In this document: positions 1 to 7,733 of the stretch, piece after piece | Layout of the letters: the number at the start of each line of letters is the position of its first letter | Numbering within the stretch: position 1 is the stretch's first letter | Origin: Tetmemena sp. SeJ-2015 | Taxonomy: Eukaryota > Ciliophora > Spirotrichea > Sporadotrichida > Oxytrichidae | Length of the DNA stretch: 11,115 nt | Direction: 5' to 3' | NCBI GenBank assembly: GCA_027382625.1 | Contig: JAJKFJ010024932.1 | Span: 1 to 11,115 of the forward strand | The notes under the pieces: model-generated | Databases searched by the model: none | The model's input: the letters and a program-made list of their open reading frames with translations, nothing else | Told to the model about the DNA's origin: nothing | Position numbers and translations under genes: made by a program

Positions 1-126
1 AGGTCAAAAAGGTACCCAATAAATTAAAGCCAATCAACTATTTCATATTAAAGTAATTTAAAGCGTGGAAGACCTTCAAACTCCGATCAATAACCTCCAT
101 TCAATAAAAGATAGAGAGCCTAATGA
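1..126 (+). CDS. 3' end of a gene entering from the left; basic C-terminus
   Basis: The frame starting at base 1 is open to a TGA at 124-126 if TAA and TAG are read as Gln, giving 41 residues that are polar and basic. It contains KRGRPSNSD, which resembles an AT-hook core (R-G-R-P), and ends in PFNKRQRAQ. The amino-acid mix looks coding, and the stop is followed by clearly AT-rich spacer. No start is visible, so this can only be the end of a longer gene. An IES could lie within 16-60, where the bases are AT-rich. A DNA-binding role is only a guess from the AT-hook-like motif. With TGA as the sole stop, chance open frames of this size are not rare. Confidence 0.4.
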
Positions 127-921
127 ATATAAAGATGGATTTTTTGAGAGTTGCAACTTGACTCTTGAACCTAAATTAATAATGAATATGACTAAGCCCA
201 CTGCTCTCCTTTAATTTTAAGCTTTCACGTTTCTTTCTGGTAGTCAGACTTCAAAATCTTTCATCATAATTATTTAATGTGATGTCTTCAGATATTGTTG
301 GTGCGTAAACTAGATTTTTAGTTCATTCTAATTCAGCACATCCTATTTTTGAAGTGAGCCAGCTTGTAAACTTGCCTCTCTTTTGATTAGATAGAACAAG
401 ATATTTTGGACTTTGGCAAAAGAGAGTGAACGAGAGCGATTGTTTAATTACAACTCTAAATTTATCATTAATTGAAATATAAACTTAAAGGAAAGAAAAC
501 CATTATAGTTCAGGTGTCTCTATTTTTATAATTAAAGCAATAATTTATTAACTATAAAACTCTAATCAGTTTATAATTTCTTGTAGCCTTTTATTTGTCA
601 ATCATATATCTGAGTTTAAAAAAAAGAATTTTAAAAGTATGTGCAATTTCTCGAGACAAGAGTTATCATTTTTTGTTGCTGCCTTACTATTCCAACAGTG
701 GAATCATTTTTTGAATTCAACTGACTCGTTTTCACAAAATTTCCACTATTAATTAATAAATCATTACTTTATTAAGATTATGCACTATGATACAAAAATA
801 AATATATAATTTAAATATAACTTAATGGGAAATATTTATTAGATAGAGAAGAATATGGGTTTGAGGATGATTAATTTTTAAAGGAATAAAATTATTTGGT
901 CGAAATATCAAGAATTGAACA
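127..921. other. AT-rich intergenic spacer
   Basis: This 795-base stretch has frequent TGA in all forward frames and no convincing coding segment on either strand. A TGA lies at 916-918, in frame with and just upstream of the ATG at 922. The stretch probably holds the 3' flank of the left gene and the 5' flank of gene 1. No telomere-like C4A4 block, transposon or RNA gene was recognised. Confidence 0.6.
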
Positions 922-3873
922 ATGGAAAAAACTCAGTCAATTACCCATTCTTTGGAAGCTTGCATTGATAAATTATTGAACACTTTCTTCTTAGGCAAGT
1001 TGCTACTTGGGGCTGAAGTATTAATTTATTTTATTCTTGAGATTAAAAGAAACAGGTAGCCACAGGCATTTATAAGAACTAAGGATCTTTTTTTAGAGGA
1101 TTGAGATTCGACTACTATTCACAATAAGACTCATCTTCCTTGTTATAGATCTATTTTAAAAACAAATTCGACGATTTTCAATATAAAAAATAATTAGTTA
1201 AAGCATAATTATAACTTGGAGTTCTTGTGTTATCATCTTAAATAACTACTCTGCTTATCTTAGATTAGATTTATCTATATTAAAGATGCAGACAGCTATG
1301 CAGCAGATTAGAGAAAATTTCAATCTTAAATTAGTAAAACAGAGAATGATTACTTCGAAGGATTGAGCAAGTAATAAAAATAGCTTTTCTTAAAAATGAT
1401 GAGGGAAGCATTAGAAATAACTAACCAGCAGCTATCAGTTATCATTAAGACAGGAGTAAAGATAGCTTCTAGATAGCCAATAGGCTTTATTTTGCATGGC
1501 TATTTGGATCAATCTTAAAAAGAAAATTTGATTAATTGTTATCAAGCTGTTCTCATGAGAAGTGTAGAAGAGTTTCTTTCAAAATCGATTATACAAAGCT
1601 TACCTATTTAATTAGGGATTTTTTTCTTTTCTTTCTATCATATTTATAGCCTTATTGACGATGTACTAATGGGAATAATCCGCGCCTTGAAAGGTTAAGA
1701 AGAAGATGAAATCTTAGATACTTCTCGATTATCTATTCATTCACAAGATACTGACATAATGCCTTAGAGCACAAGATATAAAGAAAATACTAAACTTAGA
1801 GAGCTTGAAGAGATACACTAGAAGATTAAAGATGAGTTCCATCATCTTGGCTTAAATTTAAGATTGATCCTTTAATTTTAACTCATTAATGGTTAGTCTT
1901 TTACAGATTTTAGCAGTAGTAAATTCTAAGCGTAGTTCAGTTTTCTCATTTAAGTGTTTGCTGAGCTAGTAAATTGCGATTACTTAAAATAAAGTGACGC
2001 ATCTAGGTCTTAAATTACTAGCTAGATATTATCTTAATGCAGAGAATTGTAAGCCTTGCAAGTGCAGGACTAAAGTGCTCTTCTACAAGTTATCATTAAT
2101 TTAATTATAAGTGTTAGTCTTTAGAATTAATTTTGAGAGGTTCCATCCTTTAGTTCTAGAAAATTTGAAATACTTATAAAGATATAGAACAAAGAATTAA
2201 GCCAACAGTGAAATTTATCATTTTTATGCATCTCTTCAATTTATAGTGAAATAGCTACATCAACAGGTCCTCTATCTCTGAAAAACTTAAATAGAATTGA
2301 GCTAGCTATTCTTGAATATAAACTAAATGCGTAGCTCAAGATATAAACTAATACTCAAGTAGAAAGTAATAATGATTCCTCAAATATTGAAACCATTTAT
2401 AAAATTGCTTTCCAGTCGAATCTTCTTGTTATTTACAAGCAGCTGCACTTTTAATCGTTTCCTTACCACAGAGGTAAAACTAGCCAGAATAGATTAATTT
2501 TAAATTTTATAAGAGCCCTCGAATCTTGTAGATATAGATTATTCCTACAAAGGTACCTAAAGCCAAACCCTCTGATAGCTTCAAAATAGGAGATGTTCTA
2601 AAATTCACACCCTAAACAAATCCTGAGGATTAAGTTTAGCGACGCCATTCTAAGACTAAAAATCTTGGGCTCAAGATAGTACGCGTAGCTGCATAAGATT
2701 ATTTTATGATAACATTATTTTTTTAAATTAAAGATCTAACCTATTTTACTTCATTTTTTAATTTAAAGAGGGGTAGAATTTATGCTTAAGTGACGACAAA
2801 TCAGAGCTCTTGGTAAATCTAAACAAGCCTGAGGATACTCAATTCGTTAAAGAAATTAATATCAAACTAGACAGCAAGCACTAAACTGCTAATTTGAGTT
2901 ACCAGAATGACTTCATTTTTCAAACAGTGTCAGTTCCTTTGCAAAGCTCAAAATAATCATCTCATATTTATAATTTACTCTGTCTACTACAAGATAGAGA
3001 AGGGAGATGTATTCTATCTCGTCTCGGTAAATAACTACTTTGTGGTCAATGAATTAAATGAGAGAATTGACATGGTATAAAACCAATTCACTCACAAATC
3101 TTAATCTCAAAGCAATTAATTCTCATTTTAATCATCATGCAATTAATCCTATTAAATTATTTAATGACAAGAAACTTATATATCCAAGAGGCAAACTTAG
3201 AAAATCTCTGATATAAAAGTTCAATTAAAACGGAAATGGAGAGACTGAAAATGATGGATTGAAATATTTTCTAAAGAAAGGTATGGGACTTTATGATTAC
3301 TTTCTCTATATTAGGATATTTTAATTTGTGATTCAGAATAGAATGAACCAGAAATCTAAAGGAGAGAAAGTACCGGATTACTAGATTAAAGGGCTTTTGT
3401 TTCTTTGAAAATGTGTGGCCAGGATAGAGAGAAAGCGCTCTCAAATTTCCCTAATCCGGAAATTATCAAAGTTTCTCAAGACGTGATTAGAATAGGAAGA
3501 GAGAATGATAAGTACAAGAACGATATAATCCTTAAACATTTTATAATGACTTTATATTTTGAGATATATCTTTCAGAGTTGACAATCAAAAGATTAGTTC
3601 AAAGCACTGTTCACTCTAGCACTTAGAAGGACGAGGTTGGTTTCTGGTAGACGAAGGCTCTAAATATGGAACATTCATGTTGACTTGTAAGAATTCAGAC
3701 CTTGGCCAGCCAAATTAAGCGTCAGAAAGTGATAACTTAGCCCACAATAACCACAGTGAATTCAAAAAAATTATTTAAACAGATTATCAATTTTTCAATT
3801 CTTTCAGGTATATGATGGTATGGAATTCACCTCAGGTGCATATTCTTTCAAAGTTGGACTAGTTACTGAATGA
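922..3873 (+). CDS. FHA-domain protein, interrupted by 15 IESs
   Basis: After removal of 15 IESs the gene runs from ATG 922 to TGA 3871-3873 and encodes 758 residues. An in-frame TGA at 916 supports the start. Residues 1 to about 500 are mostly amphipathic helix with few recognisable motifs, and I cannot name this part. The C-terminal part (about 646-755) is a forkhead-associated domain. It has the GR of IRIGREND at 660-661, SSKHCSL at 680-686 (the Ser and His that read the phosphopeptide), GWFLVDEGSKYGTF at 693-706, and a closing strand pair YDGMEF...YSFKVGL. The usual NGT is YGT here. FHA domains bind phosphothreonine peptides, so a signalling or scaffold role is likely. An upstream stretch VYYKIEKGDVFYL resembles segments before FHA-like folds in ciliate proteins, but this is weak. 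TAA and TAG are used freely as Gln. The FHA call is secure; the N-terminal function is unknown. Confidence 0.85.
998..1068. other. IES 1 of gene 1 (71 bp, pointer AGGCA)
   Basis: Direct repeat AGGCA at 993-997 and 1064-1068. Excision shifts the frame by two and joins LNTFFLG to IYKNQGSFFRG. The excised part carries the AT-rich run around 1018-1035. Confidence 0.8.
1113..1172. other. IES 2 of gene 1 (60 bp, pointer ATTCGAC)
   Basis: Seven-base repeat ATTCGAC at 1106-1112 and 1166-1172. The length is a multiple of three and the segment has no in-frame TGA, so it is invisible to an ORF scan. Excision joins GLRFD to DFQYKKQ. Confidence 0.7.
1235..1275. other. IES 3 of gene 1 (41 bp, pointer TTATC)
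   Basis: Repeat TTATC at 1230-1234 and 1271-1275. Excision joins GVLVLS to ILKMQTAM. A two-IES alternative exists, with ATAACT at 1211/1242 plus TTATCT at 1255/1271, giving a slightly different protein. The single 41-bp IES is simpler. Confidence 0.6.
1351..1400. other. IES 4 of gene 1 (50 bp, pointer AATGAT)
   Basis: Repeat AATGAT at 1345-1350 and 1395-1400. The segment carries an in-frame TGA at 1364. Excision joins LVKQRM to MREALEI. Confidence 0.8.
1611..1646. other. IES 5 of gene 1 (36 bp, pointer TATTTA)
   Basis: Repeat TATTTA at 1605-1610 and 1641-1646. It is a multiple of three with no stop. If retained it would add twelve residues, including GIFFFSFY. Excision joins SLPI to YSLIDDV. 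Confidence 0.7.
1856..1889. other. IES 6 of gene 1 (34 bp, pointer TTAA)
   Basis: Repeat TTAA at 1852-1855 and 1886-1889. Excision joins HHLGL to MVSLLQI. It compensates the frame of the next IES (34 + 50 = 84), so leaving both in also keeps the ORF open. Confidence 0.65.
1926..1975. other. IES 7 of gene 1 (50 bp, pointer TAGTAAATT)
   Basis: Nine-base repeat TAGTAAATT at 1917-1925 and 1967-1975, tied for the longest pointer accepted here. Excision joins ILAVVN to CDYLKQS. It requires IES 6 upstream to hold the frame. Confidence 0.7.
2103..2133. other. IES 8 of gene 1 (31 bp, pointer ATTAATTT)
   Basis: Eight-base repeat ATTAATTT at 2095-2102 and 2126-2133. Excision joins LQVIIN to FERFHPL and avoids the TGA at 2134-2136 of the upstream frame. 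Confidence 0.8.
2215..2252. other. IES 9 of gene 1 (38 bp, pointer AGTGAAAT)
   Basis: Eight-base repeat AGTGAAAT at 2207-2214 and 2245-2252. Excision joins NQANSE to IATSTGP. Without it the upstream frame stops at TGA 2279. Confidence 0.85.
2689..2776. other. IES 10 of gene 1 (88 bp, pointer GTAG)
   Basis: The largest IES in the window, very AT-rich, with a TGA at 2707. Repeat GTAG at 2685-2688 and 2773-2776. Excision joins SRQYAQ to NLCLSDD. A TAG at 2677 would give a 97-bp alternative in the same frame. Confidence 0.7.
2950..2980. other. IES 11 of gene 1 (31 bp, pointer CTC)
   Basis: Repeat CTC at 2947-2949 and 2978-2980. Excision joins SVPLQS to SVYYKIEKG. Confidence 0.75.
3095..3125. 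other. IES 12 of gene 1 (31 bp, pointer CTCA)
   Basis: Repeat CTCA at 3091-3094 and 3122-3125. Excision joins QNQFT to HFNHHAINP and avoids the in-frame TGA at 3165. An alternative uses the nine-base repeat GCAATTAAT (3112 and 3139, 27 bp) together with a CAAA-flanked 13-bp segment, so the exact boundary is uncertain. Confidence 0.5.
3299..3333. other. IES 13 of gene 1 (35 bp, pointer TGATT)
   Basis: Repeat TGATT at 3294-3298 and 3329-3333. Excision joins GMGLYD to SEQNEPEI. Without it the frame stops at TGA 3406. Confidence 0.85.
3528..3568. other. IES 14 of gene 1 (41 bp, pointer GATATA), inside the FHA domain
   Basis: Repeat GATATA at 3522-3527 and 3563-3568. Excision joins KYKNDI to SFRVDNQKISSKH, which restores the canonical FHA order GR...DI...SSKH. 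Domain homology makes this one of the safest calls. Confidence 0.92.
3764..3801. other. IES 15 of gene 1 (38 bp, pointer AATTC)
   Basis: Repeat AATTC at 3759-3763 and 3797-3801. Excision joins NNHSEF to FQVYDGMEF and leads to the TGA at 3871. Confidence 0.88.
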
Positions 3874-4060
3874 ATATTAATTGCTAGCAATTTTATTATC
3901 TCGTTTTAATTTGTCTTAACATGTGAGAGGGAGGGTGAAAGTAGAATCACTAATTGACTGATTCTAATTCGAAAATATTAAATTTTGAAACATTATAATA
4001 CCTCAAATCCTCAAGCAACATCACACATACATTAATGCCATATTTTATTGAGTTTAATCA
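3874..4060. other. Short spacer between gene 1 and gene 2
   Basis: Only 187 bases separate the stop of gene 1 from the ATG of gene 2. There is no coding signal. It holds a perfect 14-base palindrome at 3879-3892 and a purine-rich run around 3923-3943. A TGA at 4049-4051 closes the gene 2 frame upstream of its ATG. Confidence 0.7.
3879..3892. repeat. 14-base perfect palindrome after gene 1
   Basis: AATTGCTAGCAATT reads the same on both strands and begins six bases after the TGA of gene 1. It could be a protein site, or a hairpin in the 3' flank of the transcript. Its function is unknown. Confidence 0.5.
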
Positions 4061-7000
4061 ATGAACGACAATTCTTTTGAGATGATGCGGCTGCCAAACA
4101 AAGATAAAGCAGCTAAAAACTGAATCATTTCATAATCTCTACTTTTTTAATTCCATTTTAAAACTAAAAGAAACTCAATAACATTCCATTTAACTTGAAG
4201 GACTTTGCAAAGTCTCGCCTACTGCACGATGCTCTTTCCTCTATTAAAAGTAGAAGCACACTTTCGCCTGAGTACTTGATCCTAGTGGTGGACGACCACG
4301 CTTCTCAAGTTATCTCTGCCTACTGCTCCTAGTTCGATCTGATGGAGTTCGGAGCAGTTTACCAATTAGAAAAAATCACCATGGAGAGAAAGAGATATCC
4401 TTGCTCTGATGTTATCTACCTAGTTGAACTTAAATATAATCCAACTCTTAATCCTCTCTTTGCCTTTTTAATAACCGAGTCCTTCCTCAATGGCAAAGAT
4501 AGCTGGCGATTTCCCAGAGGAGGATAAGTTTTCTTACGACTAGTACGGCCATGTGCATCTGTGCTTTTTGACTACTGTGCCTGATGAATAACTTGCCACT
4601 CTCATCCGAACTCCAAAACTCGTCAATAAAGTAAAGACTTTCTACGAGATAAACTTAGACTTGCGAATTAAAAAACTTTAATATAAATTTATTCAATTTG
4701 AAGACTTCACTGTGTGGCAAGACAATATTTACAAAATTAGTATAAAGTAGAACTCACTGAGCAAATTGATTAATCCTGACAAGAAATCTAAGCTCCTTAT
4801 TGAGGAACTGTCGCATAAGTTGTTCTCCCTTTGCGCAGTGATGAATGAGCGACCTTACATCTAGTACCAATCTGACTCCTTACTCTGTGAAGAGGTTGCT
4901 CTTATCATCATCAATTTGTTATCTCTCCTTTTATATTTGCTCTGAATGTGTATAAAAAACTGGAGTACTTGTACAATTATAGTTTAGGAGGTGCGAGTAA
5001 TGGGGACGGTCATTATCAGATTTAAGCTCTTATTTACCATTATTTTTAAGTAAGTTGCATTAATTTTCACTCGAGAGCCACGTGGCACCCTGTTGATTTT
5101 GGACAGAACAATCGATCTAATATCACCCCTTGTGCATGACTACTACTACTAGTCAATTCTGTTTGACTACCTCAAGATTCCAGAGAATTGCTGTCTCGAT
5201 GAGGTCATTCCCAGAGAAGAGTCTAAGGAATAACAGTAAGCCGCCTCTGCCCAATCAATAATTGAATTATAGATTCTCATTCAATAATTTATTATCAAAA
5301 CGACTGAGTGAGGAGGATGAGGTGTGGTAGAAATATAAGAGCCTACACATCGCAGAGACGGTCGTTGGCTTAGAAGACGAAGTTAAATAGCTTCTCAAGG
5401 ATTAACAATACATGGCCAACATTAATAAGAAGGAGGAGATGAGCAGCGCAGAGATGCAATAGATTCTTAGGATGGTCCCTGACTTTCAAAAGCGTACCGC
5501 TTAGGCTGCCATTCACAAGGACTTAGCTTAGCAGACTATAAATATAATGCAAAACCCTAATCTCAACATCATGAATTATTATGAATTTCATAAATAAGAT
5601 TTCATAATTGAAATTTAAAGAAGCTGATAGAATTCGAGCAGAGTCTTATCTCAGGGATGGATGACTAGGGCAACCCGATGTCAGATAACACTGCTGCTAA
5701 GGAACTTACCAAATTAGTTAAATAGCTTGGGAGGCCTGAGGATAAACTAAGACTTCTATCCATATATCTTCTCTGCTACTCTCTTCATCAATAAACTAAC
5801 CCGAATGGAATTGATATTATCTTCCCGATGCTGATTTCAAAACTCTTTGCTCTCTTGTAAGCACCCCCGAGGAGAAAAACCTACTGAAATTGGTAAGAGA
5901 CTATAACAAGGAAGAAATTCCTAAGAAGCCCAAACGTACTCAGTCCATACTTTCACAATCCGAATTTAATGAGTACAAGAGGAAGTATGTCCACGAAATC
6001 TAAGAGCAATATGACATACTTAGAACAGTGCCTAGAGTGGCCAAGATAGCTAAAGATGCTTTGCAAAAGTAACTTGATACTAAGCAGTTCAGCTACGCTG
6101 GAGATGAAAGACAACCAAACTCTAACAGGGAGCGCAACCCTGCTGTCAACAAGTGGCAGAAGTTAGACAAAGATGGAGATGATGAGTTTAATGAGTATTT
6201 TAATTGAGCGACTGATTATAGCAGTGATAGGAGGACTTAGTCACTATGAGCTCTGCTGTCTAGCCAACCTAGAGAAAGTGAGTGGTACTCACAATCTGAT
6301 AGTGGGCTCAACTTAGATCATCACTGCCCAAGACTTCATCGACAGCCTGGTGCCTCAACGTAGGAAAGAGGAGAAAAAGGCAAAGAGAGGGAGAGCAAAC
6401 AGCAGCGATGAGGACAAAGGAAATGATGATGACGAAGATGAAGAGGCCAAAAGAGAAATGGAGAGAGTCAGGAACAAAAGATAGCAAGTCAAGTAGAAGA
6501 AGGCTTAGCCAGCTTAACGCAACATTAGAGGTAAGAACAGAGGAGGAGACTCAGACGATGATGATAACAATGGCAGTAATAATGTTAAGGGGAGGAATGT
6601 AAGCTCTAATAATCGAGGTGAAGTCGATAGTGATGAAGAAGCGGGGAAAAAGAAAGGCAAGTTCTTTGGAAAAGGAGGAGCCAAGAAAGGAAAAGAGTTA
6701 TCATATATTGAGGAATGAATATATGTGTTAATATTTATTCTAAAGAGATGATTGACTTGGAGGATGTGAAGATAGAAGACAAAACAGACGATAGTGATGA
6801 GGAGAATTAAAAGAGAAACAGAATGAAGATGTCTTCCAAAGGAGTCAAGTCAGCCAAGGGAAAACAATAGCCCACCAATAACAATACAAATTATATCATA
6901 CTAGTTTATCTTACAGGATGATTCATTATAAATGCATCTGAAGATGATAGCAGCGATGCAAAGAGTACAAACACCAAGAGGACAGCAAAATCAAAGAATG

Positions 7001-7167
7001 TTAAACCTAAAAGGCAACAACAGCAAGACAGCGATGATGAATAAGATTCCGATGATGGCAGATCTAGAAAAGTCGACAAAAATAAGAAGGCGAGTAAGAG
7101 GAATAACATTGAGAGCGATAGCGATGATGAAGAGAACTAAAAGAAAAATTCAAAGAGAAGAAAATGA
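4061..7167 (+). CDS. Sec1/Munc18 (SM) family SNARE regulator with charged C-terminal tail, 11 IESs
   Basis: After removal of 11 IESs this encodes 875 residues from ATG 4061 to TGA 7165-7167; ATGs at 4082 and 4085 are alternative starts. SM proteins clasp syntaxin-type SNAREs to drive membrane fusion. Residues about 20-635 match the family throughout: LKDFAKSRLLHDAL, YLILVVDDHASQVIS, SDVIYLVEPSPSSM, KLFSLCAVMNERPYIQY, LLILDRTIDLISPLVHD (D265, R266), SEEDEVWQKYKSLHIAE, then RLIIAVIGGLSHYE and NLIVGSTQIITAQDFIDSL. The HIAE stretch is closest to Sec1/Munc18 rather than Vps45, Sly1 or Vps33. Family members are usually about 600 residues. Here a tail of about 235 residues follows, rich in Lys, Asp, Glu and Ser, with repeated SDDE/SDEE clusters. 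Family is certain; the exact paralogue and the tail's role are not. Confidence 0.93.
4122..4195. other. IES 1 of gene 2 (74 bp, pointer AACT)
   Basis: Repeat AACT at 4118-4121 and 4192-4195. Excision removes a TGA at 4121-4123 and joins KDKAAKN to LKDFAKSRLL, linking the ATG to the SM domain. Confidence 0.82.
4430..4475. other. IES 2 of gene 2 (46 bp, pointer AAC)
   Basis: Repeat AAC at 4427-4429 and 4473-4475. Excision joins DVIYLVE to PSPSSMAKIAG, where SM proteins have the IYLxxPT-like stretch. There is no GT...AG, so this is not an intron. Confidence 0.92.
4663..4707. other. IES 3 of gene 2 (45 bp, pointer AGACTT), in frame
   Basis: Repeat AGACTT at 4657-4662 and 4702-4707. It is a multiple of three with no TGA. 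Excision joins YEINLD to FTVWQDNIY and brings the spacing to the downstream LFSLCA stretch into line with human Munc18, compared from memory. Left in, it would add fifteen residues absent from the family. Confidence 0.78.
4903..4943. other. IES 4 of gene 2 (41 bp, pointer TTGCTCT)
   Basis: Seven-base repeat TTGCTCT at 4896-4902 and 4937-4943. Excision joins CEEVAL to NVYKKLEYL. Left in, the frame leaves the SM sequence and meets a TGA at 4943. Confidence 0.93.
5030..5072. other. IES 5 of gene 2 (43 bp, pointer CTC)
   Basis: Repeat CTC at 5027-5029 and 5070-5072. Excision joins GHYQIQA to REPRGTLLILDR, just before the conserved ILDR motif. Confidence 0.85.
5259..5298. other. IES 6 of gene 2 (40 bp, pointer ATCAA)
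   Basis: Repeat ATCAA at 5254-5258 and 5294-5298. Excision joins AASAQS to KRLSEEDEVW. A nine-base repeat TCAATAATT also lies here, but it gives the wrong frame. Confidence 0.9.
5578..5615. other. IES 7 of gene 2 (38 bp, pointer AATT)
   Basis: Repeat AATT at 5574-5577 and 5612-5615. Excision joins NLNIMN to LKKLIEFEQSL, matching the DKLxxxEQDL region of Munc18. Confidence 0.9.
5787..5824. other. IES 8 of gene 2 (38 bp, pointer TCTTC)
   Basis: Repeat TCTTC at 5782-5786 and 5820-5824. Excision joins SIYLLCYSL to PDADFKTL. A longer pointer TATCTTC (5765-5771 and 5818-5824) would define a 53-bp IES that drops five residues (LCYSL) in the same frame. The family's hydrophobic IYLL helix favours the shorter one. 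Confidence 0.7.
6187..6208. other. IES 9 of gene 2 (22 bp, pointer TGAG)
   Basis: TGAG occurs at 6183, 6192 and 6205. Removing 22 bp (first to third) or 13 bp (second to third) both restore the frame and reach RLIIAVIGG. The excised bases are AT-rich. This is the shortest element in the window. Confidence 0.65.
6698..6747. other. IES 10 of gene 2 (50 bp, pointer AAAGAG)
   Basis: Repeat AAAGAG at 6692-6697 and 6742-6747. It removes a TGA at 6716-6718 and joins AKKGKE to MIDLEDVK in the charged tail. Confidence 0.9.
6892..6933. other. IES 11 of gene 2 (42 bp, pointer AAAT)
   Basis: Repeat AAAT at 6888-6891 and 6930-6933. The length is a multiple of three but carries an in-frame TGA at 6919. 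Excision joins NNNTN to ASEDDSSD. Confidence 0.85.
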
Positions 7168-7733
7168 CAAATTTATTCTGGGATTGTCTAATTACCTGAT
7201 TTGGAATATATATCTGCAACTTGCTTTAAATGAGTTTGAAAGTTATCCTTTAAGACCTCTAATGTTCTAATTTATCTTTTCATCACATCTCCAGACTAAC
7301 TTCATAAGTATTAGCAAAACTTTTCTAATCAATTCTCTCAATTTCTTAAGTTCTGTTGTGTGTACTAGTCATTGTTTGTATTATGTTTTCTAGGCCAACT
7401 AACTAAACTGAAGAGAATAATAATTATCGTTGTTAGATTATATAATTTAAATTTGAATAAAAACAGAGAGTTCTCTGCTCGCTCAATCACTCACTCGTTG
7501 TATTCTGTAATTACGCTTTCTCTCTTATCTAAGCCTGACCTTAATTAAATAGTGCACTACTTAGAGAGTCGAAAACAAACTCTAATCATCATTAACAGCG
7601 ATTGTAAAATTTCACCAGAGTGAACGAAGGTCCCTCTAATTAATTAACAAAGAATTAATAAAATAAAATCAACTATTCCTCCTTATAAGATTTACTCTTT
7701 ATTCTTGCATCAAAAGGGTCGTTAACAACTAAA
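7168..7733. other. AT-rich spacer between gene 2 and gene 3
   Basis: This 566-base stretch has no coding segment that survives inspection. The open frame crossing its left edge (6932-7270) is the gene 2 tail read in another frame. It contains a small inverted repeat at 7464-7477 (CAGAGA, two bases, TCTCTG) and pyrimidine-rich runs near 7480-7530. It should hold the 3' flank of gene 2 and the promoter of gene 3. Confidence 0.6.

Noticed and set aside
301..460. A minus-strand open stretch in the left spacer.
   Set aside because: Short, no motif, no start context, and expected by chance with one stop codon.
1281..1400. Alternative frame beginning KDADSYAADQRKF that runs openly into the 1401 region.
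   Set aside because: It needs no IES at 1351 but cannot be joined simply to the upstream MDS. The AATGAT repeat and the LVKQRM-MREALEI join fit better. Chance open frames are common when only TGA stops.
1982..2135. A Cys-containing frame (NCKPCKC) that might be a zinc-binding segment.
   Set aside because: It is one of two open frames here. The other joins through the eight-base ATTAATTT pointer and fits the helical character on both sides.
2095..2215. TGA read as tryptophan (karyorelict-type code), because the frame after 1401 stays coding-like past TGA at 2134 and 2209.
   Set aside because: Both TGAs disappear once the ATTAATTT and AGTGAAAT IESs are removed, and the three genes each end in a single TGA, so TGA as the sole stop explains all the data.
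5048..5073. A GT...AG intron starting at GTAAGT 5050.
   Set aside because: The GTAAGT to CGAG segment gives the wrong frame, while the CTC-flanked 43-bp segment gives the right one. The breaks checked follow pointer repeats rather than GT...AG.
6130..6210. GAGCG repeat (6130 and 6206) giving a 76-bp in-frame IES.
   Set aside because: It would remove GC-richer, coding-like sequence (NPAVNKWQKLDKDGDD). The TGAG repeat removes only AT-rich bases.
6906..7109. Minus-strand frame rich in Leu, Ser and Cys.
   Set aside because: It is the antisense of the Lys/Asp/Glu/Ser tail of gene 2, and the composition is a by-product.
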